Counted from the stretch's first letter, positions 17,533-27,321 are shown. The stretch is DNA of 64,000 nucleotides from Alteromonas gilva (GCF_028595265.1 NZ_JAQQXP010000001.1:930001-994000); one strand, 5' to 3'. The notes: generated by a model not told the origin, from the letters alone. A program made the numbers and translations.

Positions 17533-19551
17533 ATGTGTTATACCACCCGGTTAGCTCCCCTCTCTCTTATTGCAATGTTGTCATTAACAGGTTGTTTGGA
17601 AGTCGAAGACGACACCAATCAAGAGCTTGTTGAATCATTGCGTGAACAAAACGAAATCCTGCAAGATCAAAATGACTTACTTGCTCAACAAGACCAGTTT
17701 ACTGTCAGCTTTTCTGCTGTAATAAAAGATACCTATCAGGATACCAGAGTAACCAGCTCTGACATGCGGGTTCAGGTGTTGCAAGGTGATACTGTATTAG
17801 TTGATGGTATCGAAGCAACCAACGGCAAAGTGACGATTGAGGATCTGCCGCCTAGCAGCGATCTGACGCTGCTGGTGACCTTCTCTGATGGTAGCTACAG
17901 CGATCGCGCATTTTTTATGACCACCCCTGGCGCGCCAGAAAATGATGTCTATGTAGACTTAGGTGTGCTTGAGGTTTCGGTGCCGGTGGAGATCAGTTTT
18001 AGCATAATTGACCGTGACACAGGTATGCCAGTCACCGGGTTAGAGTTTAGTGGTGATTCGTACCTTGGTGTAGCCCAGTACAGTACGGCAGATAGTTATG
18101 CCCATACCAGTACCTTTGACGAAGAAACCGGCCTCTACAGCGTTACATTGCCGAAAGATTTCGCCGTTAACTTACGTGCCAATATCGATCGTGATAACAA
18201 TGGCGAAGCTGACTTTAATGGGGTCGAAGGGAGCGATGGTAATATTCAAAATAATTTCCTGATGCTCTACTCGTCGGGCTTGTCTGAACAAGCCAGTTAT
18301 ACGCTTTATAAAGCAACAGATTATACTCTGGAAGAAAAGCAAGTTACGCTGACTCTGCTCGATGAAGATGGCAATGTGATCAGTGGTGCGTCGTTTTATA
18401 ATGACGAAAATGACATTGATGCAACCTATGATGAAGCCGCGCAAGTGTATACGCTGACAATTCCTTTTGATGGAAGCTCGAGAATTACCATGCCTGTCTT
18501 TAGTGCAGGTGATGTGAGTTATCGCTTTGGTAGAATCAACTTCAACCGTATTGAAAGTTCATCTGATGCAGTACGTCGTTTAGCTGTTAGTACCAGTGGT
18601 TATAAGTCCAATAGCTACTATGAAATTATTGATAGCGAATCAGTCTCCTTAATACTGATTGCCAGCGAAACTACTGCGCAATACGGTAACATTCAAACGG
18701 TGGCTTCGTTTTTATCGACGGAAGATTATAGCTATTCGGTGTATTACTCTGAGCCAGTAACATTATCGGCCGACAGTGTGATGTTAACCTATGAGGAGTT
18801 TGAAGTCATTCCGGGTAATGCCAGCACTGAGGATTCCACACCGGCAGGTTATACCCGCGTGCAAACCGCTGAAAAAGACGCAAATGTAAGTGTTGAGCTG
18901 GCCAAAAATAACACTCAGCTTATTTTAACACCCGATTCGGAATTACTTGGCAATACGGTATATAACTACACCATTAACGAGTTAACTTCGATAGCCAGTG
19001 GCGAGGTAGTTAACCTGAACAGTGATGATAAAGCGTTTACCACCTCAGTAAATCCTAGTGATGAGGAGTTTAGTATTAGCGATGTAATATTAGATAATGG
19101 CAACTACTATTCAAACGGTGCGTTGCTGGTTGCTGAAAATACCGCGGGTGAAGCCAATACGGCAATCGAGAGCAGAGAGCGAGTTAGTTTGCTATTGCCA
19201 ACCAGCATTGAGAATCTCAATTACTTTTTGATGACCTTAGTGGGTTATACTGAGAATGGTCAGGCATATACTGATTACGCTTCATATGAAATCGTCTTCG
19301 ACGGTAACGTGAGGTATAGCCGTTACATTGGGCTCGATGTCGCAGAGAATGAAAACATTGTCAGAGATTCGTATTATAACTATGTTAGGGGCACGACAAT
19401 GGAGTCAGGTGAGTTTAGATACATTCTTAGTATTTCTGAGTATCTCAGCGATAATAAACCTGAAAACGCTAATACCATGACCTTTCACTATGAGTACCAG
19501 ACTCAGGCCGGCGTGACCGAGTCGGGAACCATCACACTGCCAGTGTTGTAA
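17533..19551 (+). CDS. Large surface or periplasmic lipoprotein, unknown function
   Basis: 672 residues from ATG 17533, which has AGGA 9 bases upstream; the in-frame start at 17503 is less likely. The signal peptide ends in LTGC, a clear lipobox. A short helical, coiled-coil-like segment follows (NQELVESLREQNEILQDQND). The rest is acidic and beta-rich, with domains that look Ig-like or carboxypeptidase-regulatory-like (for example TLLDEDGNVISGASF) and a DRDNNGEADFNG stretch that resembles a calcium-binding loop. I do not recognise the family. A role as surface adhesin or substrate-binding protein would be a guess. It is monocistronic, with a good terminator. Confidence 0.75.
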   Translation: MCYTTRLAPLSLIAMLSLTGCLEVEDDTNQELVESLREQNEILQDQNDLLAQQDQFTVSFSAVIKDTYQDTRVTSSDMRVQVLQGDTVLVDGIEATNGKVTIEDLPPSSDLTLLVTFSDGSYSDRAFFMTTPGAPENDVYVDLGVLEVSVPVEISFSIIDRDTGMPVTGLEFSGDSYLGVAQYSTADSYAHTSTFDEETGLYSVTLPKDFAVNLRANIDRDNNGEADFNGVEGSDGNIQNNFLMLYSSGLSEQASYTLYKATDYTLEEKQVTLTLLDEDGNVISGASFYNDENDIDATYDEAAQVYTLTIPFDGSSRITMPVFSAGDVSYRFGRINFNRIESSSDAVRRLAVSTSGYKSNSYYEIIDSESVSLILIASETTAQYGNIQTVASFLSTEDYSYSVYYSEPVTLSADSVMLTYEEFEVIPGNASTEDSTPAGYTRVQTAEKDANVSVELAKNNTQLILTPDSELLGNTVYNYTINELTSIASGEVVNLNSDDKAFTTSVNPSDEEFSISDVILDNGNYYSNGALLVAENTAGEANTAIESRERVSLLLPTSIENLNYFLMTLVGYTENGQAYTDYASYEIVFDGNVRYSRYIGLDVAENENIVRDSYYNYVRGTTMESGEFRYILSISEYLSDNKPENANTMTFHYEYQTQAGVTESGTITLPVL

Positions 19552-19646
19552 CAGAGCAAATTGGTGAGATTGTTGAATCAGTTGAGATTGTTGAAATAGT
19601 CAGAATCGCCGAATTATTGTAATAATTGAAATTGGTGAAATATTGC

Positions 19647-19670
19647 AAAAGCCCGCGAAAGCGGGCTTTT
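19647..19670. terminator. Bidirectional terminator
   Basis: AAAAGCCCGC-GAAA-GCGGGCTTTT, reading with a T-run on both strands. It can end the lipoprotein gene on the plus strand and the convergent symporter on the minus strand. Confidence 0.88.
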
Positions 19671-19697
19671 GTGTATTTGATGAGCTGAAATTGACCG

Positions 19698-21260
19698 TTA
19701 GCTCAACCAGGCAGATAAGTTAGTGGCAACAAAAAGCAAAGCCAGTGACCACACCACGAGCACCATTATCATACGCCACGTGAGGCCGCCAAAAGATGGC
19801 TGTGGTGTTGGGATATTGCTGGCCGGCACCAGTTTATTGGCCAGCAACCCACTCATTACAGTGACCACAAAGCCAATAGCATTCCACCAGAACCAAAATA
19901 TCGGATTATCACTCAACCACAAAAACGTATTTACAAAGACACCCATCATTAATCCGACATTAGCAGCTTTAGCGGTAATGGATTTGCTATGAATACCCAC
20001 TAAAAATGTTGCTAACACCGGCCCATAAAACACCGAGCCAATTTTGTTGATGGCCTCAATAATGGTGGGGGCAATATCACCGGCAAATAAAGACAGTGTA
20101 AGCGTAGCCAGGCCCCAGCCAATGCCCGCAAACCGGGCAAAGCGCATATATTCGGCGTCGCTCGGTTCATGCCCCTTATAACGACAAAAATCTTCGGTAG
20201 TTACCGCGGCCAGACTGTTAATGGCTGAGCTCAGAGAGGACATCGCAGCGGCCATAATGGCGACTACCAGCAAGCCAATAACGCCCGGCGGCAGGTAGTT
20301 CACAATGAATACCGGCATCATCCAGTCTGGCTGATCAGCGGGGATCTGGGCTTGTAGTTCGGGCGATTGCATGACCAAAGCACCAATGACCAGGCCTGCT
20401 GCGCAGTAGATAAGCGTAATAGGAAAGCGGCTGATAGCCACGGTATACATCACTTTCCGTAAGTCTTTAACACTATGTGCCGAGAGCGAACGCTGCGCTT
20501 CCGACTGGTCGCAACCGTAGTAAGACGCATACAAGACTACGCCACCAAATAGCATTGGCAGCAAGCCAAAGTCATTCCCCGCGAGACCATAGGTGTCGAT
20601 ATTGACCGCTTCGAAGCGTAGAGGATTGATCAATGCCAGGGCACTGCTTATGCCGCCGATGGCATCGAGAGCCACAACCAGGCAGGTTAACGCGCCTGCC
20701 AGAATGAGGATCATTTGTACCGCATCGCCAAACACAACGGCTTTCATACCGCCTACCGCTGAATAAATAAGTGTGATCACGCCAATCAGCACAATACTAT
20801 GCCATTGTTCGAGGCCCATTGTGCCTTGCAAAATCAATGAAATAGCGTAAATCATGATTGCCGTGGCGAAGGAACGACTAAGCTGAAATACAAAGCTGAT
20901 GAGCAGTCGGGTAGAACGTTCAAAACGACGCTCTAAAAAATCATAGACGCTAATTACTCCACTTTGATGCAATGTCGGTAGCAGGCGCCAGAGCATGAGC
21001 AATACAGCAATCGGCAGGGCGAGCTCGTAAGACAACCAAATTAAGCCGCCACCCTCGCGTAGGCCAACGAAGGCCGGCGCCGAAATAAAACTGATAGCAG
21101 AGAGCTGCGTCGCCATAACCGACAGCGCCAGAGCGGGCCAGGCGATTGTGCGCCCTCCGAGAAAATAATCCTTACTGTTTCGTTGATGACGAAACGCCAC
21201 TCCCATGGCCAATAAACCTATCAGGTAGGCGCCAATAATGGTGTAGTCAATCCAAATCAC
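19698..21260 (-). CDS. Sodium:solute symporter (SSS family)
   Basis: 520 residues with about 13 membrane helices. The N-terminus has the family order: IGAYLIGLLAMGVAF, SKDYFLGGRTIAWPALALS and MATQLSAISFISAPAF, then SSLSSAINSLAAVTTEDF near residue 350, which corresponds to the sodium-binding helix. It couples sodium entry to uptake of a sugar, carboxylate or similar solute; the substrate cannot be assigned. The GTG start at 21260 has GGGAG 6 bases upstream. Confidence 0.92.
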   Translation of the reverse strand: MIWIDYTIIGAYLIGLLAMGVAFRHQRNSKDYFLGGRTIAWPALALSVMATQLSAISFISAPAFVGLREGGGLIWLSYELALPIAVLLMLWRLLPTLHQSGVISVYDFLERRFERSTRLLISFVFQLSRSFATAIMIYAISLILQGTMGLEQWHSIVLIGVITLIYSAVGGMKAVVFGDAVQMILILAGALTCLVVALDAIGGISSALALINPLRFEAVNIDTYGLAGNDFGLLPMLFGGVVLYASYYGCDQSEAQRSLSAHSVKDLRKVMYTVAISRFPITLIYCAAGLVIGALVMQSPELQAQIPADQPDWMMPVFIVNYLPPGVIGLLVVAIMAAAMSSLSSAINSLAAVTTEDFCRYKGHEPSDAEYMRFARFAGIGWGLATLTLSLFAGDIAPTIIEAINKIGSVFYGPVLATFLVGIHSKSITAKAANVGLMMGVFVNTFLWLSDNPIFWFWWNAIGFVVTVMSGLLANKLVPASNIPTPQPSFGGLTWRMIMVLVVWSLALLFVATNLSAWLS

Positions 21261-21431
21261 TGTACTCTCCCTTAGCTCACTTTTTTCAGTATGCTGATTT
21301 CAATACAGAATTACCAGTTTAGCCAACGTCGCTTTATCCTGACGAGGACGCCTTTGGTCTGCTGGTACTTGCATAATACTTCGCCGACTGATTAGATAAT
21401 TTTAACTTCGGAATAAACATGGTGATCACTG

Positions 21432-21974
21432 GTGGTAAACCTTAAAACAATAGGCCTGTTGGCGTGTCTGGTGTGTGTGACTGCATGCAGCAGCAGTGAC
21501 TGGCGAACGGCTAATCGCGAGCCGGCCGGTATTGCACCTAACCCAATGCTAACCAAAGAGGCGGTAATCGAAGTATACGCAGCCGATGCATTTAGTTGGC
21601 GCGGTTGGTTTGCGGTACACACCTGGATAGCATTTAAGCCCCGGGATGCTGCCGAGTATGAGGTCTATGAAGTGGTTGGCTGGCGAGTCGATAGCGGCAA
21701 TCCGGCGGTACGTCATTACCAGACACCCACGCCCGATCGCTACTGGTACGGCGCCAGGCCAGAAAAAGTATTGTCGATTACCGGCGCCAAAGCACAGCGG
21801 TTAATTCCCGAGGTGATAGCCGCGATAAACCGCTACCCGTGGGCAAATGAATACAGTGTGTTTCCTGGTCCGAATAGCAATACATTTCCAGCCTGGATAG
21901 GCTTACAAGTGCCGGAACTGGAATTAAAGATGCCATTTAATGCCATCGGAGCAGGTTATGCAGATGAATCATAG
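21432..21974 (+). CDS. DUF3750 lipoprotein
   Basis: 180 residues with a lipoprotein signal peptide (LLACLVCVTAC) and the DUF3750 pattern: AVHTWIAFKP, YEVVGWR, YPWANEYSVFPGPNSNTF and a C-terminal IGLQVPELELKMPFNAIG. Function is unknown. The only in-frame start is GTG at 21432. An 8-codon ORF starting at ATG 21419 with a better ribosome site overlaps it, so translation may be coupled. The next gene (TsgA-like) begins 42 bases downstream and may share the transcript. Confidence 0.78.
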   Translation: MVNLKTIGLLACLVCVTACSSSDWRTANREPAGIAPNPMLTKEAVIEVYAADAFSWRGWFAVHTWIAFKPRDAAEYEVYEVVGWRVDSGNPAVRHYQTPTPDRYWYGARPEKVLSITGAKAQRLIPEVIAAINRYPWANEYSVFPGPNSNTFPAWIGLQVPELELKMPFNAIGAGYADES

Positions 21975-22016
21975 CGTGTTGGCTAAGGCAGCTTCGGCAC
22001 ATCAGGAGTTAACCTG

Positions 22017-23243
22017 TTGACCAATCAGATTCGGCTTACGCTAATTGCGTTCATGAGTTACATGGTGATGTCTGGCTTACTGACGCAGGCAGGGGTTATT
22101 TTAAATGCCATTGCCGGGCAGCTTGGTTTGCCCGCTGCCGAGGCGGTTAAGGTATTTTCGTGGTTAACCGGGGGCGCGCTGGTTGGCACGTGTATTTCGA
22201 TGTATTTGTATACCCGTTTTAGTTTAGGTTTGTTGCTAAGCGCTACCTACGTGACGTTCTTATTGCTGATGGGGGGCTTGTATGCGCTTCCCGGCTATGG
22301 TTTTGGAATACTTGGCGCCGTGCTTTTTGGACTGGGAGTGTGCTGTGGATGTGGCTTGTCGGGCGGAGCCGTGATTATTTCCCGAATATATCGCGCCCAG
22401 CGCAGAGCTTCGGCGTTTATTGCCACGGATTGCTCGTTTAGTGCGGCCGGATATATTTTTCCTACGCTGGCAGGGTGGCTCCTGGTGCAAAAGCTTGACT
22501 GGCGCTTAAGTTATATTGCGGTGGCATTGTTAGCGGTACTCATTCTGGTGTTGGTTTTTACCAGTACACTGCCAGACACGCAGGGCGCTAATCCACATCA
22601 AGGCGCGCAGGATAGCGACAATGCAGCCGCACAATTTAAGCGCATTATCACGCCGCGGGTAATGTGTTTTGCGGTGGGTGTCTGTTTATATTTAATTGCC
22701 CAAACTACCTTTTTAACCTGGGCGCCCAATTATTTAATGGTGGAGTTTTCGGCCAATCAAAAAACAGCCGGGCAGATTGTAGGAAATTACTGGGGTTTTT
22801 CGATATTTGGCTTATTGCTGTCGGTTGTCCTGGTCAATATGGTTCCCACCCGCGTGATGTTGCTTACGGTGTCGTCGCTGGCGGTGTGTTTTACCTGTGC
22901 GTTTTTAATACTGGGTGACTTATCGCTGTTTCTTAGTCTTGGAATCGCCTTTGGCTTACTCACAACCTGTATTTACAAAATTGCGATTTCAGTTGGCACG
23001 CAACAAATTACTGATTCGCCGCCCATGTTGGTCACGCTGATGCTTTTCAGTGGCAGTGTTGGAAGTACATTGGCACCCGCCTTATCAGGGATGGTGGTTG
23101 CGGTGAGCGATGAATCTGGCGCTTTGATGCTGTCATTCGTGGCATTTGCTGTTATGTTGATTATGTTTACCATTGCCGTGGTTTTGGAAAAACGTAAGGA
23201 AAAACTAATAATGCCGGGCACTCCCGGCATTATTAAAAGTTAA
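22017..23243 (+). CDS. tsgA: MFS transporter, TsgA-like
   Basis: 408 residues, 12 predicted membrane helices, resembling E. coli TsgA through its length (TNQIRLTLIAFMSYMVMSG, then FIATDCSFSAAGYIFPTLAG corresponding to the LLFTDSFFSMAGMIFP region). The substrate of TsgA is not established. The start is TTG at 22017, supported by AGGAG 8 bases upstream. The end of the gene carries the inverted repeat used as terminator by the convergent peptidase gene. Confidence 0.85.
   Translation: MTNQIRLTLIAFMSYMVMSGLLTQAGVILNAIAGQLGLPAAEAVKVFSWLTGGALVGTCISMYLYTRFSLGLLLSATYVTFLLLMGGLYALPGYGFGILGAVLFGLGVCCGCGLSGGAVIISRIYRAQRRASAFIATDCSFSAAGYIFPTLAGWLLVQKLDWRLSYIAVALLAVLILVLVFTSTLPDTQGANPHQGAQDSDNAAAQFKRIITPRVMCFAVGVCLYLIAQTTFLTWAPNYLMVEFSANQKTAGQIVGNYWGFSIFGLLLSVVLVNMVPTRVMLLTVSSLAVCFTCAFLILGDLSLFLSLGIAFGLLTTCIYKIAISVGTQQITDSPPMLVTLMLFSGSVGSTLAPALSGMVVAVSDESGALMLSFVAFAVMLIMFTIAVVLEKRKEKLIMPGTPGIIKS
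23210..23231 (-). terminator. Terminator of the S9 peptidase gene inside the tsgA 3' end
   Basis: AATGCCGGG and its complement around 4 bases. On the minus strand it is followed by ATTATTAGTTTTT. It overlaps the last codons of the convergent tsgA. Confidence 0.6.
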
Positions 23244-23249
23244 GCTGTT

Positions 23250-25664
23250 TTATTTTGCTTTTAAGTGGGTGTCCAGCCATTGTTCCTGCTCCCACAACAT
23301 GTGCAGGATACTTTCCTTAGCCCGGTAGCCATGTGACTCTTTGGGCAGCATAACAAGGCGTGCTGTAGCGCCCAGACCTTTTAAAGCATTGAAGTAGCGT
23401 TCACTTTGCATGGGATAGGTGCCACTGTTGTTGTCGGCTTCGCCGTGAATCAATAATAGCGGACTCTTCATTTTATCGGCATGCATAAAGGGCGACATAG
23501 TGTAATAGACTTCCGGTGCCTCCCAGTAAGAACGCTCTTCAGACTGAAACCCGAAAGGTGTCAGAGTGCGGTTATAGGCCCCGCTTCTGGCTATTCCGGC
23601 TGCAAACAAGTCTGAATGAGACAGTAAATTAGCCACCATAAAGGCGCCATAGCTGTGGCCGCCCACTGCAACACGGGCAGGGTCGATTAATCCCCGTTCG
23701 TTTACGGCATCGATGGCTGCTTTGGCATTCGCCACTAACTGTGAGCGAAAGGTATCATTGGGCTCTTCCTCGCCTTCTCCAACAATGGGAAACGCAGCAT
23801 CATCGAGCACGACATAGCCCTTATTAACCCAATAAATGGGAGATCCCCAAAACGGATACGTAAATTCATTGGGATTATTGGTGTTTTGGCCAGCACTGCT
23901 TTGGTCTTTATACTCTCGCGGATACGCCCATAAAATCATAGGGTAGCGCTTACCTTCCTCATAACCTACTGGTAAATAGAGTGTACCGGAGAGCTCCAGA
24001 CCATCTTCTCGCTGATAATTTATTACCTCTTTATGCACGTCCTGAATGGCTTTGAATGGATTTTCAAAGTCCGTGATTTGGGTTAGCTTGTCGGAGGTGA
24101 TATCGCGAAAATAACGGTTTGGATATTCATTTTTTGCTTCGATACTGACCGTGAGACGGCCTTCGTCAGCGTTAAAATCATCCAGTTCTTCGAGTTTGTC
24201 GGTGTAAGGCGATTGGTAAATACGCTGCTTATCATGGGTGTCCAGGTTAAGGCTATCCAAAAAGGGGAATTGCCCTTCATCAGAATAGCCATCGCCGAGC
24301 AGATACACAGTGTTATTGCGCATCATTAACACGCTTTTACCAAATTCGTTGCGCTCGGTTACAAAGGAGCCGGGATCGCTGTATACATCCTGATAATTTC
24401 GGTCGTCAAGAATAACCGGCGCTTGCTGATTATTCGACGGGTTAAAGACATAGGTTTTGGTGTTGCGCGTATTCCACCAGTAATCTTCGGCAATGGCATA
24501 GTTGTTGTTTAACCAGGAAATTCTGTAAAAGCGATTAATGGTTTTGAGTAATGACTCCGGCTCGCCATCAAATGGCGCTGCCAGCTGAAACACCTCATCG
24601 CGAAATTCAACGTCGTTTGCCGGATCGCCGCCATCCAATGCTGTTGCATAAACCACGGTCGCCGGCTTATCGTTGCGCCACTGGATTGCACGAGGCCCTT
24701 TACGTGTAGCCATAAACCCTTTTGGCAGATCTTCAATTAACGGGACAGCCACGATATCGTTGACTAAATCCCCTTTACTGGAATAAACGCTGGTAACGGA
24801 AGGAAAGCGATTATATTGCACCAGGTAACTGAAAGGTTTTTGATAACGCGTGACGAGCACAAATTCACCATTGGGTGAAAAGCTGATATCGCCGAACATG
24901 GCGGGAGCAAGCCATTGCGACATTGTTCCTTTGAGAGTTACTTTTGTCAGTGTGGAACGGGTAAGCTGCTCAAAATTATATTCATCATTTTGGTTTTTAA
25001 GCAGATCCTGGTAGGTGCGATTCTGCGCTTTTTTGCCATCACTTACCGATACCGTAGGGCCGGATGGCGTAGCCGCTTTGGAATTAATAAGAGGCTGACG
25101 GTCTTTAGGTACCACTTTTACTAGTAGCGATTGATTGTCAGCAAACCAATTAATCACATCGCGCATATTGGCATTGAGCACCGGACCGGTTAGGCGCTTC
25201 GCTGCGGCTGAATTTAAGTCAATAACCCAGAGTTCAATACCTTCTGGGGTTTTATGGGTCATAGCCATTCTGTTTTGATCAGGAGACCAGGTAAAGTTAG
25301 CCAGACGAGGGTTGGCCGGTAATCCTTTAACATCTACTGTTTGATTGGTATCAATTCGACGTACTTTTATGTCATTGTAAAAAGTGGTTCGGCTACCGAT
25401 ATTGGCTTTTGGGTCAATGCGTAATCCACCCAGTCGCAATTCTTCTTCTGATAATTCTTCGATTGTTTTATATGCATCACGGTACAGCATCAGCGCTGTA
25501 TCTTCCGCTTCATTCATCAAAAAATACGGGGCTTGCTTCACATCAACCAACTGCAATATTGCTTCTGACGGTTTTTGATATTCGGTTGCCGCGAAACTAT
25601 TTACCGCACTAAAAAATAAAACCAGGAGTAACGTACCCCTAAATCTTGATCTCATCTTTGGCAT
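23250..25664 (-). CDS. Secreted S9-family (prolyl-oligopeptidase-type) peptidase
   Basis: 804 residues with a signal peptide ending SFA near residue 25, a beta-propeller-like middle and a C-terminal alpha/beta-hydrolase domain. The nucleophile is Ser671 in GGHSYGAF; the acid and base are likely the Asp in HGEADNN and the His in KESHGYR. The closest recognisable type is the glutamyl-endopeptidase-like S9 group. It probably cleaves peptides in the periplasm or outside the cell. ATG 25664 has AGGA 7 bases upstream. It is monocistronic. Confidence 0.9.
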   Translation of the reverse strand: MPKMRSRFRGTLLLVLFFSAVNSFAATEYQKPSEAILQLVDVKQAPYFLMNEAEDTALMLYRDAYKTIEELSEEELRLGGLRIDPKANIGSRTTFYNDIKVRRIDTNQTVDVKGLPANPRLANFTWSPDQNRMAMTHKTPEGIELWVIDLNSAAAKRLTGPVLNANMRDVINWFADNQSLLVKVVPKDRQPLINSKAATPSGPTVSVSDGKKAQNRTYQDLLKNQNDEYNFEQLTRSTLTKVTLKGTMSQWLAPAMFGDISFSPNGEFVLVTRYQKPFSYLVQYNRFPSVTSVYSSKGDLVNDIVAVPLIEDLPKGFMATRKGPRAIQWRNDKPATVVYATALDGGDPANDVEFRDEVFQLAAPFDGEPESLLKTINRFYRISWLNNNYAIAEDYWWNTRNTKTYVFNPSNNQQAPVILDDRNYQDVYSDPGSFVTERNEFGKSVLMMRNNTVYLLGDGYSDEGQFPFLDSLNLDTHDKQRIYQSPYTDKLEELDDFNADEGRLTVSIEAKNEYPNRYFRDITSDKLTQITDFENPFKAIQDVHKEVINYQREDGLELSGTLYLPVGYEEGKRYPMILWAYPREYKDQSSAGQNTNNPNEFTYPFWGSPIYWVNKGYVVLDDAAFPIVGEGEEEPNDTFRSQLVANAKAAIDAVNERGLIDPARVAVGGHSYGAFMVANLLSHSDLFAAGIARSGAYNRTLTPFGFQSEERSYWEAPEVYYTMSPFMHADKMKSPLLLIHGEADNNSGTYPMQSERYFNALKGLGATARLVMLPKESHGYRAKESILHMLWEQEQWLDTHLKAK

Positions 25665-25761
25665 TTTCTGTCCTTTGAATTATTAATATTTTTTGTAAAA
25701 CGCTGACACTACCGGCCTCGTCAAATACCACAACATATTACCTTCAATGAAATAATAATTA

Positions 25762-25776
25762 CCAGGACACCCAACG
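25762..25776 (-). repeat. REP-like GGGTGTC unit, copy 1
   Basis: On the minus strand CGTTGGGTGTCCTGG. It shares the TGGGTGTC(C/T)(C/T)GG core with units on the other side of the transposase gene. Confidence 0.5.
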
Positions 25777-25892
25777 CATCCAGCTTTTAATTAATCTTTT
25801 AAATGTATCGGTATATGAACAACTTATAGCGTTTCACGAAAAGGCTTTGCAAAGGGTTATTGAATGTTATTGGGTTATAGAGATAGGTTATA

Positions 25893-25906
25893 GAGACACC
25901 CATTCC
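25893..25906 (-). repeat. REP-like GGGTGTC unit, copy 2
   Basis: On the minus strand GGAATGGGTGTCTC, about 90 bases before the transposase start and inverted relative to the downstream copies. Confidence 0.55.
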
Positions 25907-25994
25907 ATAATAATCTGGTCCGGCGATCAGCTTCATCTAAGCCGTGCTTCGTTTAAGTTAGATTTGTATTTATCGACCAGGGAAACATTGAACA

Positions 25995-26978
25995 ATGCCT
26001 AAAACTCGCAGTAGTCAAATCAGCCTTACTGATACTCCTTTCTATCATTGTATTTCAAGATGCGTTCGGCGTAGTTACTTGTGTGGCAAAGATAAATATA
26101 CCGGTAAAAGTTTCGAACACAGGAAATCCTGGGTTGAGGAGAGACTGCTTAAGCTTGCTGGCGTTTTTGCCATTGATGTTTGTGCTTATGCCGTAATGAG
26201 CAATCATGTTCATGTGGTGCTTCATGTAAATACAGCGAAGGCCCGCGAATGGTCAGTAAGAAGGGTTCTGATCCAGTGGCATAAATTACACAAAGGAACG
26301 CTTCTGACTCGAAAATACCTGGCCCGGGAGAGCTTAAATGACGCTGAAATGATGAGTGTGGAGGCGACGGCGGAAATTTATCGTCAGCGGTTATTCGATA
26401 TCAGTTGGTTTATGCGAAACCTCAATGAATACATAGCTCGTGCCGCCAATGCAGAAGATGAATGCACAGGACGATTTTGGGAAGGGCGGTTTAAGTCACA
26501 AGCATTGTTAGATGAAAAGGCGGTACTCACGTGTATGGTCTATGTGGATCTAAACCCCATAAGGGCGAAGGTTGCTCATGCTGTGGACGAGTCCAAACAT
26601 ACAAGTATTTTTCGACGGCTGAAGGCTAGGCAATCTGGATTTTCTCAGCCACCCGATTTGATGGCTTTTTATGACAATGGCGTTACATTCAATAAAGATG
26701 CGCTGCCTTTTAACCTAACGGATTATTGTCAGTTAGTGACGAATACCGCTTTAATGATCCAACAAACAAAGGCGCATGACCAAAAGGTTATTGGCTTACC
26801 CATATTGAATCTTCTGGGCCTGTCTAATGGAGGTTGGTTGTTATTGACCACTGAGATTGAGAAACGATTCTGCTATGTAGTTGGAGCAAGCAATGCGATG
26901 GCACGCTTTAAGCGTCACAAAAATTTAAAACGGATACGAGGGATATCTCAAGCAAAAAAACTATTTGAATCAGCTTAA
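25995..26978 (+). mobile_element. REP-associated (RAYT-like) Y1 transposase
   Basis: A 327-residue single-stranded DNA transposase of the IS200/RAYT superfamily. The HUH motif is NHVHVVLHV at about residue 70, after YHCISRCVRRSYLCG at the N-terminus; a conserved GRFWEGRFKSQALLDE and VYVDLNPIRAK follow, and C-terminal Lys/Arg-rich sequence ends the protein. These are typical of the long 'transposase' proteins common in Alteromonas and Shewanella. The reading frame is intact. It is flanked by five REP-like GGGTGTC units in opposite orientations, supporting a RAYT and its substrates rather than a complete IS with clear ends. Confidence 0.85.
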
Positions 26979-27267
26979 TATCAATTCTACTGAAGTCATT
27001 CTCTCAATCGATACTACTAAATTTACCATGGGTTGTAGGTGTTTAAATTAGGTGCCTGTGACTTAGTCCCCGCACAACCACTCCGTAACACTATACAGCT
27101 TGCATATTTTTTAGAAAATCCAGCCTGGTCTGAATAATACAGAGATACTTAATGTGGATGTGCTGTTAAACAAAGGATTGAGGTGGGTGTCTTGGTATTG
27201 TCTTTTTTAACATGGGTGTCTCGGTAAAAGGGGAGTTAAGATGGGTGTCCGGGGAAAGTGGGGTATT
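26979..27267. other. Intergenic region between the RAYT gene and the rpoD terminator
   Basis: No gene seen. It holds three direct GGGTGTC units at 27181-27196, 27211-27226 and 27239-27254 just before the rpoD terminator. Confidence 0.6.
27181..27254 (+). repeat. Three direct REP-like GGGTGTC units
   Basis: AGGTGGGTGTCTTGG, CATGGGTGTCTCGG and AGATGGGTGTCCGGGG recur at spacings of about 28-30 bases. They match the inverted units upstream of the transposase. Confidence 0.7.
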
Positions 27268-27296
27268 AAAAAGCCAGTCATGAGACTGGCCTTTTA
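27268..27296 (-). terminator. Rho-independent terminator of rpoD
   Basis: On the minus strand GCCAGTC-TCAT-GACTGGC followed by TTTTTA, 26 bases after the rpoD stop. Confidence 0.85.
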
Positions 27297-27321
27297 TAAT
27301 GTTTGCTTTTATTGCGTGATG

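Larger units (their letters stand above)
25665..25994. other. Intergenic region upstream of the RAYT gene
   Basis: 330 AT-rich bases between divergent genes. It contains two inverted copies of a GGGTGTC unit (25762-25776 and 25893-25906) and presumably the peptidase promoter. No gene seen. Confidence 0.55.

Noticed and set aside
21419..21445. Frameshift at the start of the DUF3750 gene
   Set aside because: The GTG start gives a full lipoprotein signal peptide; the overlapping 8-codon ORF is more simply a chance or coupled leader.
25995..26978. Complete insertion sequence
   Set aside because: No paired IS ends or target duplication are visible; REP-like flanks fit a RAYT better.
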